DNA of 13,298 bases from an uncultured Clostridia bacterium (GCA_934167735.1 CAKPLV010000008.1:1-13298); one strand, 5' to 3'; numbered from the stretch's first letter, positions 1 through 8,124 are shown. Numbers and translations are program-made. The notes: generated by a model not told the origin, from the letters alone.

Positions 1-99
1 TTTTAAAGTAGCTACAAAGATATCACCAGTATCTAAGTAACATTTTTACAACAAAGTCTTTTTCTCTATTTAATAAGTCTACTGACTTTAATGAACTTT
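1..99. repeat. Terminal direct repeat (circular overlap), left copy
   Basis: Bases 1-99 match 13200-13298 at 98 of 99 positions, the exception being T at 23 against C at 13222. Identical ends of this length on a contig carrying plasmid replication genes are best explained by an assembler overlapping a circular molecule, which gives a true length near 13,199 bp. A real long direct repeat is possible but less likely. The single mismatch may be a read error or strain heterogeneity. Confidence 0.85.
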
Positions 100-109
100 T
101 TTGTTCATT
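90..109. repeat. 7-bp inverted repeat in the leader of the replication gene
   Basis: AATGAAC (90-96) pairs with GTTCATT (103-109) around a six-T loop. It lies in the presumed 5' leader of the gene at 246. It is short and A/T-rich, so chance cannot be excluded. Confidence 0.35.
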
Positions 110-175
110 CTTATTATAGCACAAAAAAGTGTTTTTATTCAATAGGTTTATATAGAGAATTTTATAAGTTTTTTG

Positions 176-219
176 GAGTATTGTTATTAGATATTTAGTA
201 GCAATACTCTTTTTCTTTT
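176..219 (+). terminator. Terminator-like hairpin in the leader of the 302-aa gene
   Basis: GAGTATTG (176-183) pairs with CAATACTC (202-209) and is followed directly by a T-rich tail (TTTTTCTTTT). It sits about 25 bp before the start codon at 246, so it can act as a leader attenuator of that gene. Otherwise it ends transcripts arriving from the 84-aa gene and beyond. Confidence 0.6.
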
Positions 220-245
220 ACTAAAATTGAAAGGTAGAAGAGCAA

Positions 246-1154
246 ATGTTAAAAATAACAAGAAAAGAATATAAAACTAATCTTATTATGAGAGAACTAA
301 ATGCTATAAATGTTTTAAGAGATAATCACGAGATTCTTGATTGCACTAAATTAAATATGATGAGTGTATTGTCATACTTAATAAAACATGGAGCAGCAAC
401 ACAAACTGGATTTAGAAAATCCATTAAAGATATCTGGAATATGTATAAAAGATATCATAAAAATGTTAAATCTATTTCTAATTTTAAAAAGATTATTTAT
501 AAGTTAGAAGATATAAACCTTATTTTTATAGAAAGAGTAGGCAAAATTAATACTTATCATGCAAGAAAATTTTTAGAAGATAAACAAGAAGTAACGCGTG
601 GAGTGACACATGGAGTGACACAAGAAAAATTCCATGAAAGTGCTGGTATTACTAACTTTGATAATACATCCGAAAATACTGAAATATTAAATTATAAAAA
701 TAATTATATTAATATTACTAATAATACATCTAAAGATGTTTCTCAAGATAGTTATAAAAAATCTCTAGCTTATAAAAAAGCTTGTGAAGAAAATAATAAA
801 GATACTGTAGCTCCAGTACAATTAATGGTTATAGCATTAGAATTACTAAAAAACATGAACAGAAGAAGTGAGAAACTAAAATCTATGATAAGGAGTAAGC
901 TTATGAATAAAATGCATATAGTAAGAGTAAATGCTGATAAGTATGTTGAAACTGTTGTTTTAGATTGCATAGCTAAATACGAATTTAATAGAGAAATGTA
1001 CGCTTATACTATTGCTAAAAATAAGAATAACTATAGATTTGTTTATAATAAAACTAAAAAATCATCTAATTTCGCTAATTTTACTCAAAGACAGTATGAT
1101 TATGATAAATTAGAATTACAGCTTTTGGGTTGGGATACTTCTGACGATAACTAG
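246..1154 (+). CDS. Replisome-organiser-like plasmid replication protein (putative)
   Basis: This 302-aa protein starts at ATG 246 after a modest purine-rich ribosome site (AAAGGTAGAAG). Residues about 38-108 look like a winged helix-turn-helix. A low-complexity linker follows with the pattern VTRGVTHGVT (116-125) and an Asn/Thr-rich stretch. The end (about 278-295, NFTQRQYDYDKLELQLLGW) resembles, from memory, the tail of phage replisome organisers and DnaD-like replication proteins. The linker DNA holds tandem 12-bp repeats, as in origins embedded in phage initiator genes. It therefore probably binds DNA and loads the host replisome. It converges on the res gene and has a hairpin after its stop. 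Family assignment is from motif resemblance only; a transcriptional regulator is the alternative. Confidence 0.6.
   Translation: MLKITRKEYKTNLIMRELNAINVLRDNHEILDCTKLNMMSVLSYLIKHGAATQTGFRKSIKDIWNMYKRYHKNVKSISNFKKIIYKLEDINLIFIERVGKINTYHARKFLEDKQEVTRGVTHGVTQEKFHESAGITNFDNTSENTEILNYKNNYINITNNTSKDVSQDSYKKSLAYKKACEENNKDTVAPVQLMVIALELLKNMNRRSEKLKSMIRSKLMNKMHIVRVNADKYVETVVLDCIAKYEFNREMYAYTIAKNKNNYRFVYNKTKKSSNFANFTQRQYDYDKLELQLLGWDTSDDN
587..622 (+). repeat. Tandem 12-bp repeats inside the replication gene (candidate internal iterons)
   Basis: TGGAGTGACACA occurs twice without a gap (599-610 and 611-622). A degenerate third copy precedes it at 587-598. They encode the VT..VTHGVT pattern in the linker. 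Phage initiators of this type often carry their origin repeats within the coding region, so this is a plausible binding array and origin. Only two copies are exact, so the call stays tentative. Confidence 0.45.
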
Positions 1155-1454
1155 ATAGAATGTATGTTACTATTAATTAATATATTTAAGATTAATTAAT
1201 GAATTAACAAATGATTATATATGAGGATGCCTATAGGATAAAAGCATGTAAAGTTAAAAAATATAATTTACATGATATTAATCTTTTAAAGATTAAAAGT
1301 GGATAGCGAAAAAAATTTTCCTTACCATCCACTTTTATTTCAACTTGCATTATAGGGTGCGTAGCACATGTATCCTTTTAGTATTGGTTTATGTGTATTT
1401 ATAATAAACATTGTAGTTAAGCAAATATACACATAATAAAGGACATAGACTGTT
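1155..1454. other. Convergent intergenic region with three inverted repeats
   Basis: No gene is seen between the convergent ends of the 302-aa gene and res. It holds a near-palindrome at 1278-1296 (TTAATCTTT, one base, AAAGATTAA), a strong 10-bp stem at 1295-1336, and a wide 10-bp inverted repeat with arms 1389-1398 and 1427-1436 (TTATGTGTAT and its complement). The repeated ATTAATTAAT near 1174-1200 is simple AT sequence. Confidence 0.6.
1295..1336. terminator. Bidirectional terminator-like hairpin between convergent genes
   Basis: AAAAGTGGAT (1295-1304) pairs perfectly with ATCCACTTTT (1327-1336) around a 22-base loop. The arms begin with A4 and end with T4, so both strands give a short U-tract. 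Its position between the plus-strand replication gene and the minus-strand res gene fits a shared terminator. The loop is large for a classic intrinsic terminator. Confidence 0.55.
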
Positions 1455-3674
1455 CTAAAATAGTTTATTTATATCCTTCCAATTTATGTCGGACATATTA
1501 TCTATATATTTAGTATTATTTATTTTAAGATGTTCATTTTTATCTCTTACAAATCCCCAATTCAAATTATGATCTGCTGCATATTTTTTAAAAGCTTCAA
1601 ATTTATTTTCTACTTGTTTATCTATATTTTTACTTTTTCCATCTTTTGATTCTCCACCTTTTGTCTCTATTAGCCATATATCATTATTTTTTAGTTTAAC
1701 AATATAATCAGGATAAAATAACCATTGTTTTTGTAAAGTATCTATATAAACAATAGAAAAATATTGTTGCCCAGTGTCTCCATTTTTATAGACCCAATCT
1801 ACATTTTTATTATTTTCGCAATATCTTTCGAATAATCTTTCAGATAATGAACGAATTCCATCAACTATTGAAGCTTCTGTGTAATTATTATAAGCATTAC
1901 TTAAAATAATATTTTTATTTGTGCTTAAAGAATCATATTTTATTAAATCTTGTTCTGGAATTTTAAATATAATTTCCTTAGGATTAAAAACTAAGCTAGA
2001 TTGACTAATTAATTGGCTTGTAGCGTCTTTAAAGTCACGTTTTAATAATTCCTCATTATTTATAATAAATGCATAAAATTCTTTTGTATCAAGTTTTAAT
2101 AGCTTACCATTTTCCGTTCCATATTTACGAAATAACTTTTCTAATATAGCTCTTAATTTACTTTGCTTTATGCCAAGTGTTGTTTTTATAGCGTTAATTG
2201 AATGCATTAAATCAATACCATTTTTATGTGTATTGACCTCTCTACGTGTCACTATTTCATTTGCATTATTTTCTCGTAATATTGACTCAGTTTCGATAAA
2301 TTTGCCTTGTTTAGCTATGCTTCTTAATTCATCTCCAAAAATATAATTATTTGCTTCAAGCCTTAATTTATTTTCCCTTGTTTTATTTGTTAATTTATAT
2401 TTTTCTTTAAAGAATTTATATAATACAATATAAGATTCTCTTTCACCTAGTCCATCATTATCCAAATCTTTTAGTTGTTTTTTTAAGGTGAAAGTTTTAC
2501 ATTTTTCTTTTAAAAAAACCCTTTGTATATCAAAAGCATTATTTAACTCTTTTTTTATACTTTCATGATATTTTTTATCAAAAGTATATAAATAACAATT
2601 ATCTAAAAGTTCATTATTGTAATGTTTGGCTTCTGGCATACGCCTTAATCTACCAATTGTTTGAATCGTAAAATCCTCATGCATATTTTCACGCAATTTT
2701 ACAAGTATTTTAGCTCTTGGGCAATCCCAGCCGGTTGAAATAGCTTGTTTCATTAATAGAAACACAGGTTTAGAATCAATATTTTCTATACCATCTTTAT
2801 TTATTTTTTCATCATCAGCACTCATCCATTTAGCAACTAATCCATTTTCATAGGTGTACCCCATATTTTCTAGCTTTTTTTCAATAAGTTTTATAAGATC
2901 TTGTGATAGATCTGGAAATTGTATCATAATTAAAGGATTAATTTTTTTATTAATTTTAATATATTCCTGTAAAATTTCTAATCGTTTTTTATTAGCTAAG
3001 TCAATTAAATATTCATGTTCATTAGATATACTAATATTAGATTGTACTCCATCATTAATATAAAGAGCTTTAGTAATTAGACCTGACGTAATTACATCTA
3101 ATTCTGATATTTCATAAAAATTAAATGACTTATTCTTTTTGCTTGTTGCAGAAACCCTTATTTCATATATTGGTGAAAATAGGTTAATAATATTTTGAGA
3201 TTTTTCTGTACAATTATAATGTTCTTCATCAACAATTAAAATAAATTTAATACCATTGATGCGAGCTTCTTCAATTCTTTCATATAAATTTTTCTTTTCA
3301 TTTTCACAAATAGCCTTATTTCTCTTATTATTGATTAATTCCCAGTTAATAAAAGTAACTTCATTACTATTAAAACCGCTGGATATGACATCAAATAAGT
3401 TTTTACAATTTATATGGGGAAGATGTTTAATCATTTTAAACATACTTTGTTCTTCTAAATTACCTTGACCTGGGCATATCCATATAAATGCAATACTTTC
3501 ACTAGTATTATTAAAATATTTATCTATATAATCAATTAATATAATTGTTTTTCCTGCACCTGTTGGGGCTTTTATCACAGTTGTTTTTTCATTGTTATTG
3601 TTTAAGGTAATATCTAATAAATGTGTTACGCAATTTTCTTGGAATTCAAATAAACCATTTTTTAAACCGATCAT
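1455..3674 (-). CDS. res: Type III restriction enzyme Res subunit (compact)
   Basis: This is the 739-aa ATP-dependent translocating endonuclease subunit. Superfamily 2 helicase motifs appear in order: Walker A APTGAGKT (36-43), DEEH (149-152), SAT (175-177), motif V AISTGWDCPRA (from 311) and motif VI QTIGRLRRMPE (338-348). A PD-(D/E)XK nuclease follows near the C-terminus with P655-D656, E670 and K672 in ETK. All key catalytic residues look intact. Family members such as EcoP15I Res are near 970 aa, so this is a short form with reduced linker or accessory regions. Its ATG overlaps the mod stop by 4 bp, giving translational coupling. It would act as a complex with Mod, cutting DNA that carries unmethylated, oppositely oriented sites. 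Confidence 0.9.
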   Translation of the reverse strand: MIGLKNGLFEFQENCVTHLLDITLNNNNEKTTVIKAPTGAGKTIILIDYIDKYFNNTSESIAFIWICPGQGNLEEQSMFKMIKHLPHINCKNLFDVISSGFNSNEVTFINWELINNKRNKAICENEKKNLYERIEEARINGIKFILIVDEEHYNCTEKSQNIINLFSPIYEIRVSATSKKNKSFNFYEISELDVITSGLITKALYINDGVQSNISISNEHEYLIDLANKKRLEILQEYIKINKKINPLIMIQFPDLSQDLIKLIEKKLENMGYTYENGLVAKWMSADDEKINKDGIENIDSKPVFLLMKQAISTGWDCPRAKILVKLRENMHEDFTIQTIGRLRRMPEAKHYNNELLDNCYLYTFDKKYHESIKKELNNAFDIQRVFLKEKCKTFTLKKQLKDLDNDGLGERESYIVLYKFFKEKYKLTNKTRENKLRLEANNYIFGDELRSIAKQGKFIETESILRENNANEIVTRREVNTHKNGIDLMHSINAIKTTLGIKQSKLRAILEKLFRKYGTENGKLLKLDTKEFYAFIINNEELLKRDFKDATSQLISQSSLVFNPKEIIFKIPEQDLIKYDSLSTNKNIILSNAYNNYTEASIVDGIRSLSERLFERYCENNKNVDWVYKNGDTGQQYFSIVYIDTLQKQWLFYPDYIVKLKNNDIWLIETKGGESKDGKSKNIDKQVENKFEAFKKYAADHNLNWGFVRDKNEHLKINNTKYIDNMSDINWKDINKLF

Positions 3675-5638
3675 ATTTTTACTAACTCCCTTAATTCATT
3701 TGGAAAATAATATTCGGGTATTGTAATTATTTCAATACCTAATTGGTTAAATAATATTTCTTGTTCTTTAGTAAATAATACATTTGTTGATCTATAAATT
3801 TTTTTGCATTTTTTAACATTATCTAAGTTATAACAAAAGTTATCTATGTCATCATCCGTCATTATAATTTTATAGTTGGTATCATTTATATTAATTGAAT
3901 ATTCTAATTCGATCATTTCTCTAATATGAGAAAGTAGTGCTTCATATATATCATATTCGGTATTAGTATCACTTAATTGCTTATCTATATATTCTGTTTT
4001 AAAATATTTTAAATTAGCAGGTATTCCAGCTATTTCACTATTCTTTTTAATAATACCTAATACTTTTAAAATACCGTCCTCTATTATTGTTTTAATTGAT
4101 GAATAGTTATCTTTTTCTTTTAACTTTATTTCTTCAATTTTTTTCAGTAGATTTTCAGCCTTTTTAAGGTCTGTTAATGTTAATTTTTTCTCAAGTAATA
4201 TATCTTTAAAATCTTTAGAGTGTGAATAACCTTCTATAGCAGATTTAATTCTAGGATAGGTTATAGAACTTGCAATACCATGATAATTTTTCCATTCATT
4301 CCATTCCAATTCAAATTCCTTTACAGATCCATATTTCTTTTTAAATTCCTTTTCACGTTTTTCTCCTACATCATTATTAGTACATAGGATAAACTTACGA
4401 TTTCCACCAAGATTTTTATTCATAAGTAGTACAGCATGTCCTGTTGTACCACTTCCTGCAAAAAAGTCTAATACAGTAGCATTAGGTTTATCTTTTATTA
4501 GTGCATATAAACATTCATATACTGTATATAGAGATTTAGGAAAATCAAAATCATTATCTTTTATCATACTATTTATTAACTGTGTTCCATATTCATTCGC
4601 ATCAAATTTTTTATCTGTCCATACTGTCTTATATGCTTCAAAATCTTTTTCAATTTCAATTTCATATCTTCCATTATTTTTCTTGACTTTTAACGAATCT
4701 CTTATTGATTCAACTGTTTGATATGCATATCTCCATTTACGTTCTATACCATTTTTATCTATCGGGTAAATTAGGTATGTGTCGTCTTCTTCTATATATT
4801 CAGATTGAGATGTTGGGTGGATATCATCAGGTACTACTTCTCCAAATCCTATTATCTCATTGTTTTTAACGATAACTGGGTAAAAACAATTTTTGGCATC
4901 TGTTCTTAAAGATTCACCACCCCAATTTCTAAAGTTAGAACCTTTAATTTCGTCTGGTTCTAATGATTTATTACCTATAACTTTATATGCTTTATTATAT
5001 ACAAATATTGCATATTCATGCACGTAAGAAAAGTTTTTTCCTTGAACTCCCCTTGGGTTGTGAATTATAGTTATACAATCGATTTTATAAGAATCACCAA
5101 AAATATCATTAAGTAAAAGTAATGTTGTTGCTAGTTCATTTTCGTCTATAGCACAAACTAATGTACCTTCATCTGTTAGTAAAGATTTAGCTATAGTAAT
5201 ACGTTTATGCATCATGCTTAACCATTTACTATGTCTAAATCCATCCTCTTTATCAACATAGTTATTATCATATTTCCAATCCTTGGCTCCGGTATTATAA
5301 GGCGGATCTATATAAATTACATCTATTTTCTTTTTATGAGTTTTTTCCAATAATTTTAAACTATGAAGGTTATCTCCTTCTAATAAAAAGTTATAAGGCT
5401 TGCTATTATTGCAAACTATTTCTTTATTTTTAATTTCTTTAAAAACAGGGACTTTAGTTTTCATATCTAAATCTATTTTTTCATAATGTTCTTCCCAAAC
5501 TAATCCATATTTTTTATTAGTTATTTCTTGTTCTATTTCTTTTATAATTATAGATGAATTATTTTCAATATCTTTTTCTTTCAATTGATTTAAATAACTT
5601 AACATGTTTGATCTTCTTAATTTTGATAAATTTTTCAT
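3671..5638 (-). CDS. mod: Type III DNA-adenine methyltransferase Mod subunit
   Basis: This 655-aa protein methylates adenine in an asymmetric recognition site and provides DNA specificity for the Mod-Res complex. Motif IV DPPYNTG lies at 111-117 and the S-adenosylmethionine motif I FFAGSGTTGHA at 392-402. That order (catalytic before cofactor motif) is the beta-class arrangement of Type III Mod. The large segment between them (about 190-370) should hold the target recognition domain. The length fits family members such as EcoP15I Mod (about 645 aa). The start follows AAGAGGT and a good promoter. No simple repeat tract that would suggest phase variation is visible. The recognition sequence cannot be read from this. 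Confidence 0.93.
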   Translation of the reverse strand: MKNLSKLRRSNMLSYLNQLKEKDIENNSSIIIKEIEQEITNKKYGLVWEEHYEKIDLDMKTKVPVFKEIKNKEIVCNNSKPYNFLLEGDNLHSLKLLEKTHKKKIDVIYIDPPYNTGAKDWKYDNNYVDKEDGFRHSKWLSMMHKRITIAKSLLTDEGTLVCAIDENELATTLLLLNDIFGDSYKIDCITIIHNPRGVQGKNFSYVHEYAIFVYNKAYKVIGNKSLEPDEIKGSNFRNWGGESLRTDAKNCFYPVIVKNNEIIGFGEVVPDDIHPTSQSEYIEEDDTYLIYPIDKNGIERKWRYAYQTVESIRDSLKVKKNNGRYEIEIEKDFEAYKTVWTDKKFDANEYGTQLINSMIKDNDFDFPKSLYTVYECLYALIKDKPNATVLDFFAGSGTTGHAVLLMNKNLGGNRKFILCTNNDVGEKREKEFKKKYGSVKEFELEWNEWKNYHGIASSITYPRIKSAIEGYSHSKDFKDILLEKKLTLTDLKKAENLLKKIEEIKLKEKDNYSSIKTIIEDGILKVLGIIKKNSEIAGIPANLKYFKTEYIDKQLSDTNTEYDIYEALLSHIREMIELEYSININDTNYKIIMTDDDIDNFCYNLDNVKKCKKIYRSTNVLFTKEQEILFNQLGIEIITIPEYYFPNELRELVKI

Positions 5639-5674
5639 AAATACCTCTTAAAACCAATATTTCATATTAATATT

Positions 5675-5703
5675 ATTATATATCTATTTTCTTTTTTTTA
5701 CAA
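5675..5703 (-). promoter_or_regulatory. Promoter of the mod-res operon
   Basis: On the minus strand TTGTAA (5703-5698) and a perfect TATAAT (5680-5675) are separated by 17 bp. Transcription would start near 5668, about 30 nt before the mod ATG at 5638, which has the ribosome site AAGAGGT. This is among the clearest sigma-70-type promoters in the window. Confidence 0.7.
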
Positions 5704-5790
5704 AGAATATATAAATTTCTTTAAAATTAAATAAATATATATTTAAAATATATTTTAACAAATATCCTATAAAGGATAATATTATTTTTA

Positions 5791-5829
5791 TATAATAAAG
5801 GTATCAAAACTTAACAGTATTGATACCTT
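5791..5829 (+). promoter_or_regulatory. Resolvase promoter -10 with 10-bp inverted repeat: operator or res-like site
   Basis: TATAAT (5791-5796) is followed at once by AAGGTATCAA (5798-5807) and its perfect complement TTGATACCTT (5820-5829), 12 bp apart. A smaller inverted repeat, TATCCT/AGGATA, lies at 5763-5778. Small serine resolvases bind inverted 12-bp-type sites just upstream of their gene and repress themselves there. This is therefore a candidate res subsite or operator. A T-rich stretch follows the right arm, so a terminator hairpin is the alternative. Confidence 0.45.
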
Positions 5830-5906
5830 CTTTTATTTAATGTAAAATCATATTTATAGTGGTGTCAAAAGTTAGTATAAAAAATTTATTAGATATTGGA
5901 GGAAAA

Positions 5907-6491
5907 ATGAATAAAATAATAGGTTATTGTAGAGTAAGTAGTAAAGGGCAGTTAGAAAATAATAGCTTAGAGCAACAAGAGCAAGAGATTTTAAGTAAGT
6001 ATGATAATGTAGAAATATTTAAAGAACAGTTTACTGGGGCTAAGACGCAGAGGATTATACTTAGTAAAATCATTGAAGAACTTAATGCTGGTGATATGTT
6101 AGTAGTTACTAAACTTGATAGATTGGCAAGAAATACGGTTGAAGGGATACAGATTATAGAGCATTTGTTTAATAAAAATATAAGTATACATGTGCTTAAT
6201 ATAGGACTTTTAGAAAATACAACCATGGGAAAATTCTTCTTAACGACCTTATTAGCAGTAGCAGAAATGGAAAGAAATATGATAATAGAAAGAACACAAG
6301 CGGGAAAAGAGATTGCTAAACGAAAAGAAGGGTATAAAGAGGGAAGACCTCCTAAATATACTACAGCCCAATTAAACAATGCTCTAGGTATGTTAAGTGT
6401 AAATGGAGGCACATATTCTTATAAAGATTTAGAGAGATTACTAGGAATATCTAAAAGTACATTAATTAGAGAAAATAATAGAAGAAAATGA
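5907..6491 (+). CDS. Serine recombinase, resolvase/invertase family
   Basis: This 194-aa site-specific recombinase is probably a plasmid multimer resolvase. The N-terminal catalytic domain has GYCRVSSKGQ, with nucleophile Ser11 after Arg9, and KLDRLARNT (69-77) with the conserved arginines. The E-helix AEMERNMIIERT (119-130) leads to a GRPPKY hinge (147-152) and a C-terminal helix-turn-helix (YSYKDLERLLGISKSTL, about 170-186). I chose ATG 5907 because GGAGG sits just upstream and the family consensus begins there. An in-frame GTG at 5859 would add 16 residues that do not fit. Its stop overlaps the next start (ATGA), so it is coupled to the 51-aa gene. An invertase role is possible, but no invertible segment was found. 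Confidence 0.9.
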   Translation: MNKIIGYCRVSSKGQLENNSLEQQEQEILSKYDNVEIFKEQFTGAKTQRIILSKIIEELNAGDMLVVTKLDRLARNTVEGIQIIEHLFNKNISIHVLNIGLLENTTMGKFFLTTLLAVAEMERNMIIERTQAGKEIAKRKEGYKEGRPPKYTTAQLNNALGMLSVNGGTYSYKDLERLLGISKSTLIRENNRRK

Positions 6492-6643
6492 AACATAAAT
6501 TGATAGAATTTTATAAAAACTTTATTTATTCTAATCATTTATTACGTGTAGTGGATGTCCATGTCAATATTATTATTTTTGTCCTAGTCTTAGCAGTTAG
6601 TAGTTTAATAATATTAATATGGGAAAAAGGAGTTGAGATGTAG
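6488..6643 (+). CDS. Small single-span membrane protein coupled to the resolvase gene
   Basis: This 51-aa ORF starts at ATG 6488 and overlaps the resolvase stop codon (ATGA), so it is probably translated by re-initiation. Residues about 26-45 form one hydrophobic span (VNIIIFVLVLAVSSLIILIW). The N-terminal 20 residues are positively charged and aromatic, and the tail is short (EKGVEM). I do not recognise a family. It could be a membrane anchor or effector linked to the resolvase, or a small toxic peptide. The overlap and clean hydrophobic profile argue that it is real. Confidence 0.55.
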   Translation: MKHKLIEFYKNFIYSNHLLRVVDVHVNIIIFVLVLAVSSLIILIWEKGVEM

Positions 6644-6852
6644 TTTATTATTAATATATTAGAAATAATATGAATAAAAAATTTATTTAGCTAATAAGTA
6701 GATACATGAAGATATTTAAATAAATCGGGTATAATAAAGAAATATTTTAGAGATATATTATAGTGAAGAAAATACAAGTAAAACACATATATTATAATAA
6801 ACAATAATTGATTCTAATAGGATTATAAAAAAGATAGATAGGAGAAAACATA
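6644..6852. other. Intergenic region upstream of the broken recombinase gene
   Basis: AT-rich spacer without a convincing ORF. GTATAATAAAG near 6729-6740 is a possible -10 without a good -35. A ribosome binding site (AGGAG) just upstream of 6853 is intact, which indicates that the following gene was once expressed. Confidence 0.5.
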
Positions 6853-7709
6853 ATGACGTATAAATTTATATCAGAAGTATATGAGCTATAGGATGAATTA
6901 TTTGATATTTATCGTTTTAAAGATAAAAGTAAGAAATTTTATAAAGGCCGTATTGATAATTTTTTTCATAATTATATGGGATTAGATTTTAATAAGGATA
7001 AGCCTTTAAAAGCCATAACCTACTACGATATTAATATATATTTAAATGGTTTGGTTTGTGCTGATAGTGAAAGAGTAAATAATTATACTGCTTTGAAAAG
7101 ATTTTTTGAGTATACTTATGAAAAAGATAAAACTAACGATATCATAACAAATCTAAATAGACCAATATATGAAAAAAATCTATAGAAATTTTAGATGAAG
7201 AAAATTATTCAAAATTAAAATTATATATCATTGATAGGGAAAATTCAGTTTATGCTAGGTTAGTTTTAGCATTATTCATTTTTAATGGTTTAAGTAGACA
7301 ATATATAGCGGCTATAAGAAATAATGATTTTATTTTTAAAGATGCAGTATATAAATTAAGGGTTTGGAAAAATGAGGAGGAAATATTCTTACCTTTAAAA
7401 TCAGAATTGCAATTAATTATTAATGAATATTTATTAAATTTACCTAAGGAAGAGAATTTAAATAGGTTTGTAAAAGTAAATGATAATGAATTAAGTACAT
7501 ATGTTACTGATATGGCTAAAAATTTATTTTCACAAAAATGTACTACAACTATTCTATCTAATACATTTATATCAAAAGCATTAAAGAGTGGAAATTATAT
7601 ATGGCAAATAAGTAAGCTAACTCTAGAATTAACTGGTACTATAGAAAAGCATATAAATGATTTTGATAATTTAGTGAATAAACAAACATCAATATTAAAC
7701 AGTTTTTAG
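6853..7709 (+). pseudogene. Broken tyrosine-recombinase-like gene (integrase/Xer fold)
   Basis: The start ATG 6853 has a good AGGAG site, but codon 13 is TAG (6889-6891). A second stop at 7183-7185 follows a run of seven A (7172-7178). Moving to the -1 frame there restores an open frame to 7709. The first part (6892-7180) fits a SAM-like core-binding domain (DKPLKAITYYDINIYLNGL, then NNYTALKRFFEYTY). The second fits the catalytic fold, but key residues look lost. The usual GLR..E box reads GLSRQY, the HxxR box is replaced near ILSNTF, and the final tyrosine region reads TGTIEKHI. It is therefore probably dead by both frame and active site. A_AAA_AAT at the shift is a canonical slippery heptamer, so programmed frameshifting cannot be excluded, but the TAG would remain. 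Confidence 0.65.
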
Positions 7710-8124
7710 CTTGAATAATAGTTAATAAGAATTATTTAATTATTTTGTTTTAATCGTGAACTTTTTAGGATTTTCCATATAATAATAAATAAGAGATATA
7801 TGATATGTTTATTTATTTAAGGGGTAATAAAATTTATATAAAATTTAAATCAATTTTATATAAATTTATATAAAAATGTAAATAATAATAAAAATTTATT
7901 GAAAATTGTTCTATTTAAATAAATTTTTGAATATAAATAAGTAAAACACTTGTTTTACTTCTCAAAGCGAAGCGAATAACCATTTTTAAAAAAGTTGACT
8001 TATTTATATAAAGTTAATTTTTTTTATATAAATCAATGTAATAAAAATCTTATTTATTGTGAACTCACCTTGATAAATTTATATAATACTAAAAGTAAGC
8101 TATATTATTAAGGGGGAAGTAATT
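7710..8124. promoter_or_regulatory. AT-rich control region with TTTATATAAA array and hairpin
   Basis: No gene is seen. The self-complementary 10-mer TTTATATAAA occurs exactly at 7833, 7855, 7865, 8003 and 8023, with a near copy at 8078. Three of the spacings are 22, 10 and 20 bp, close to whole helical turns. A perfect hairpin, AAGTAAAAC/GTTTTACTT with loop ACTT, lies at 7939-7960, followed by a short GC-richer patch (AAAGCGAAGCG). A possible promoter is TATAAT at 8082-8087 with TTGTGA 19 bp upstream. This could be an operator array for the 132-aa gene, a partition site or an origin-type region. AT content makes chance copies of such 10-mers more likely than usual. Confidence 0.45.
7939..7960. 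repeat. Perfect 9-bp hairpin
   Basis: AAGTAAAAC (7939-7947) and GTTTTACTT (7952-7960) pair perfectly around the four-base loop ACTT. No U-tract follows on the plus strand, so it is probably structural or protein-binding. Confidence 0.5.

Noticed and set aside
770..970. Minus-strand open frame of 66 codons inside the 302-aa gene
   Set aside because: It lies entirely within a better-supported gene and has a low-complexity Leu/Ser/Phe translation typical of antisense AT-rich code.
2854..3468. Two plus-strand open frames opposite res
   Set aside because: They are antisense to intact helicase motifs, with no ribosome sites or family features.
3671..5638. Phase-variable mod gene through a simple repeat tract
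   Set aside because: No tetra- or pentanucleotide repeat or long homopolymer able to switch the frame was seen in the 5' part of mod.
5859..5906. GTG 5859 as the resolvase start
   Set aside because: It lacks a ribosome site. GGAGG is placed for ATG 5907, and the family consensus begins at MNKIIGYCRVS.
5924..6412. 162-codon minus-strand open frame opposite the resolvase
   Set aside because: It is a shadow of the resolvase, whose catalytic residues are all readable on the plus strand.
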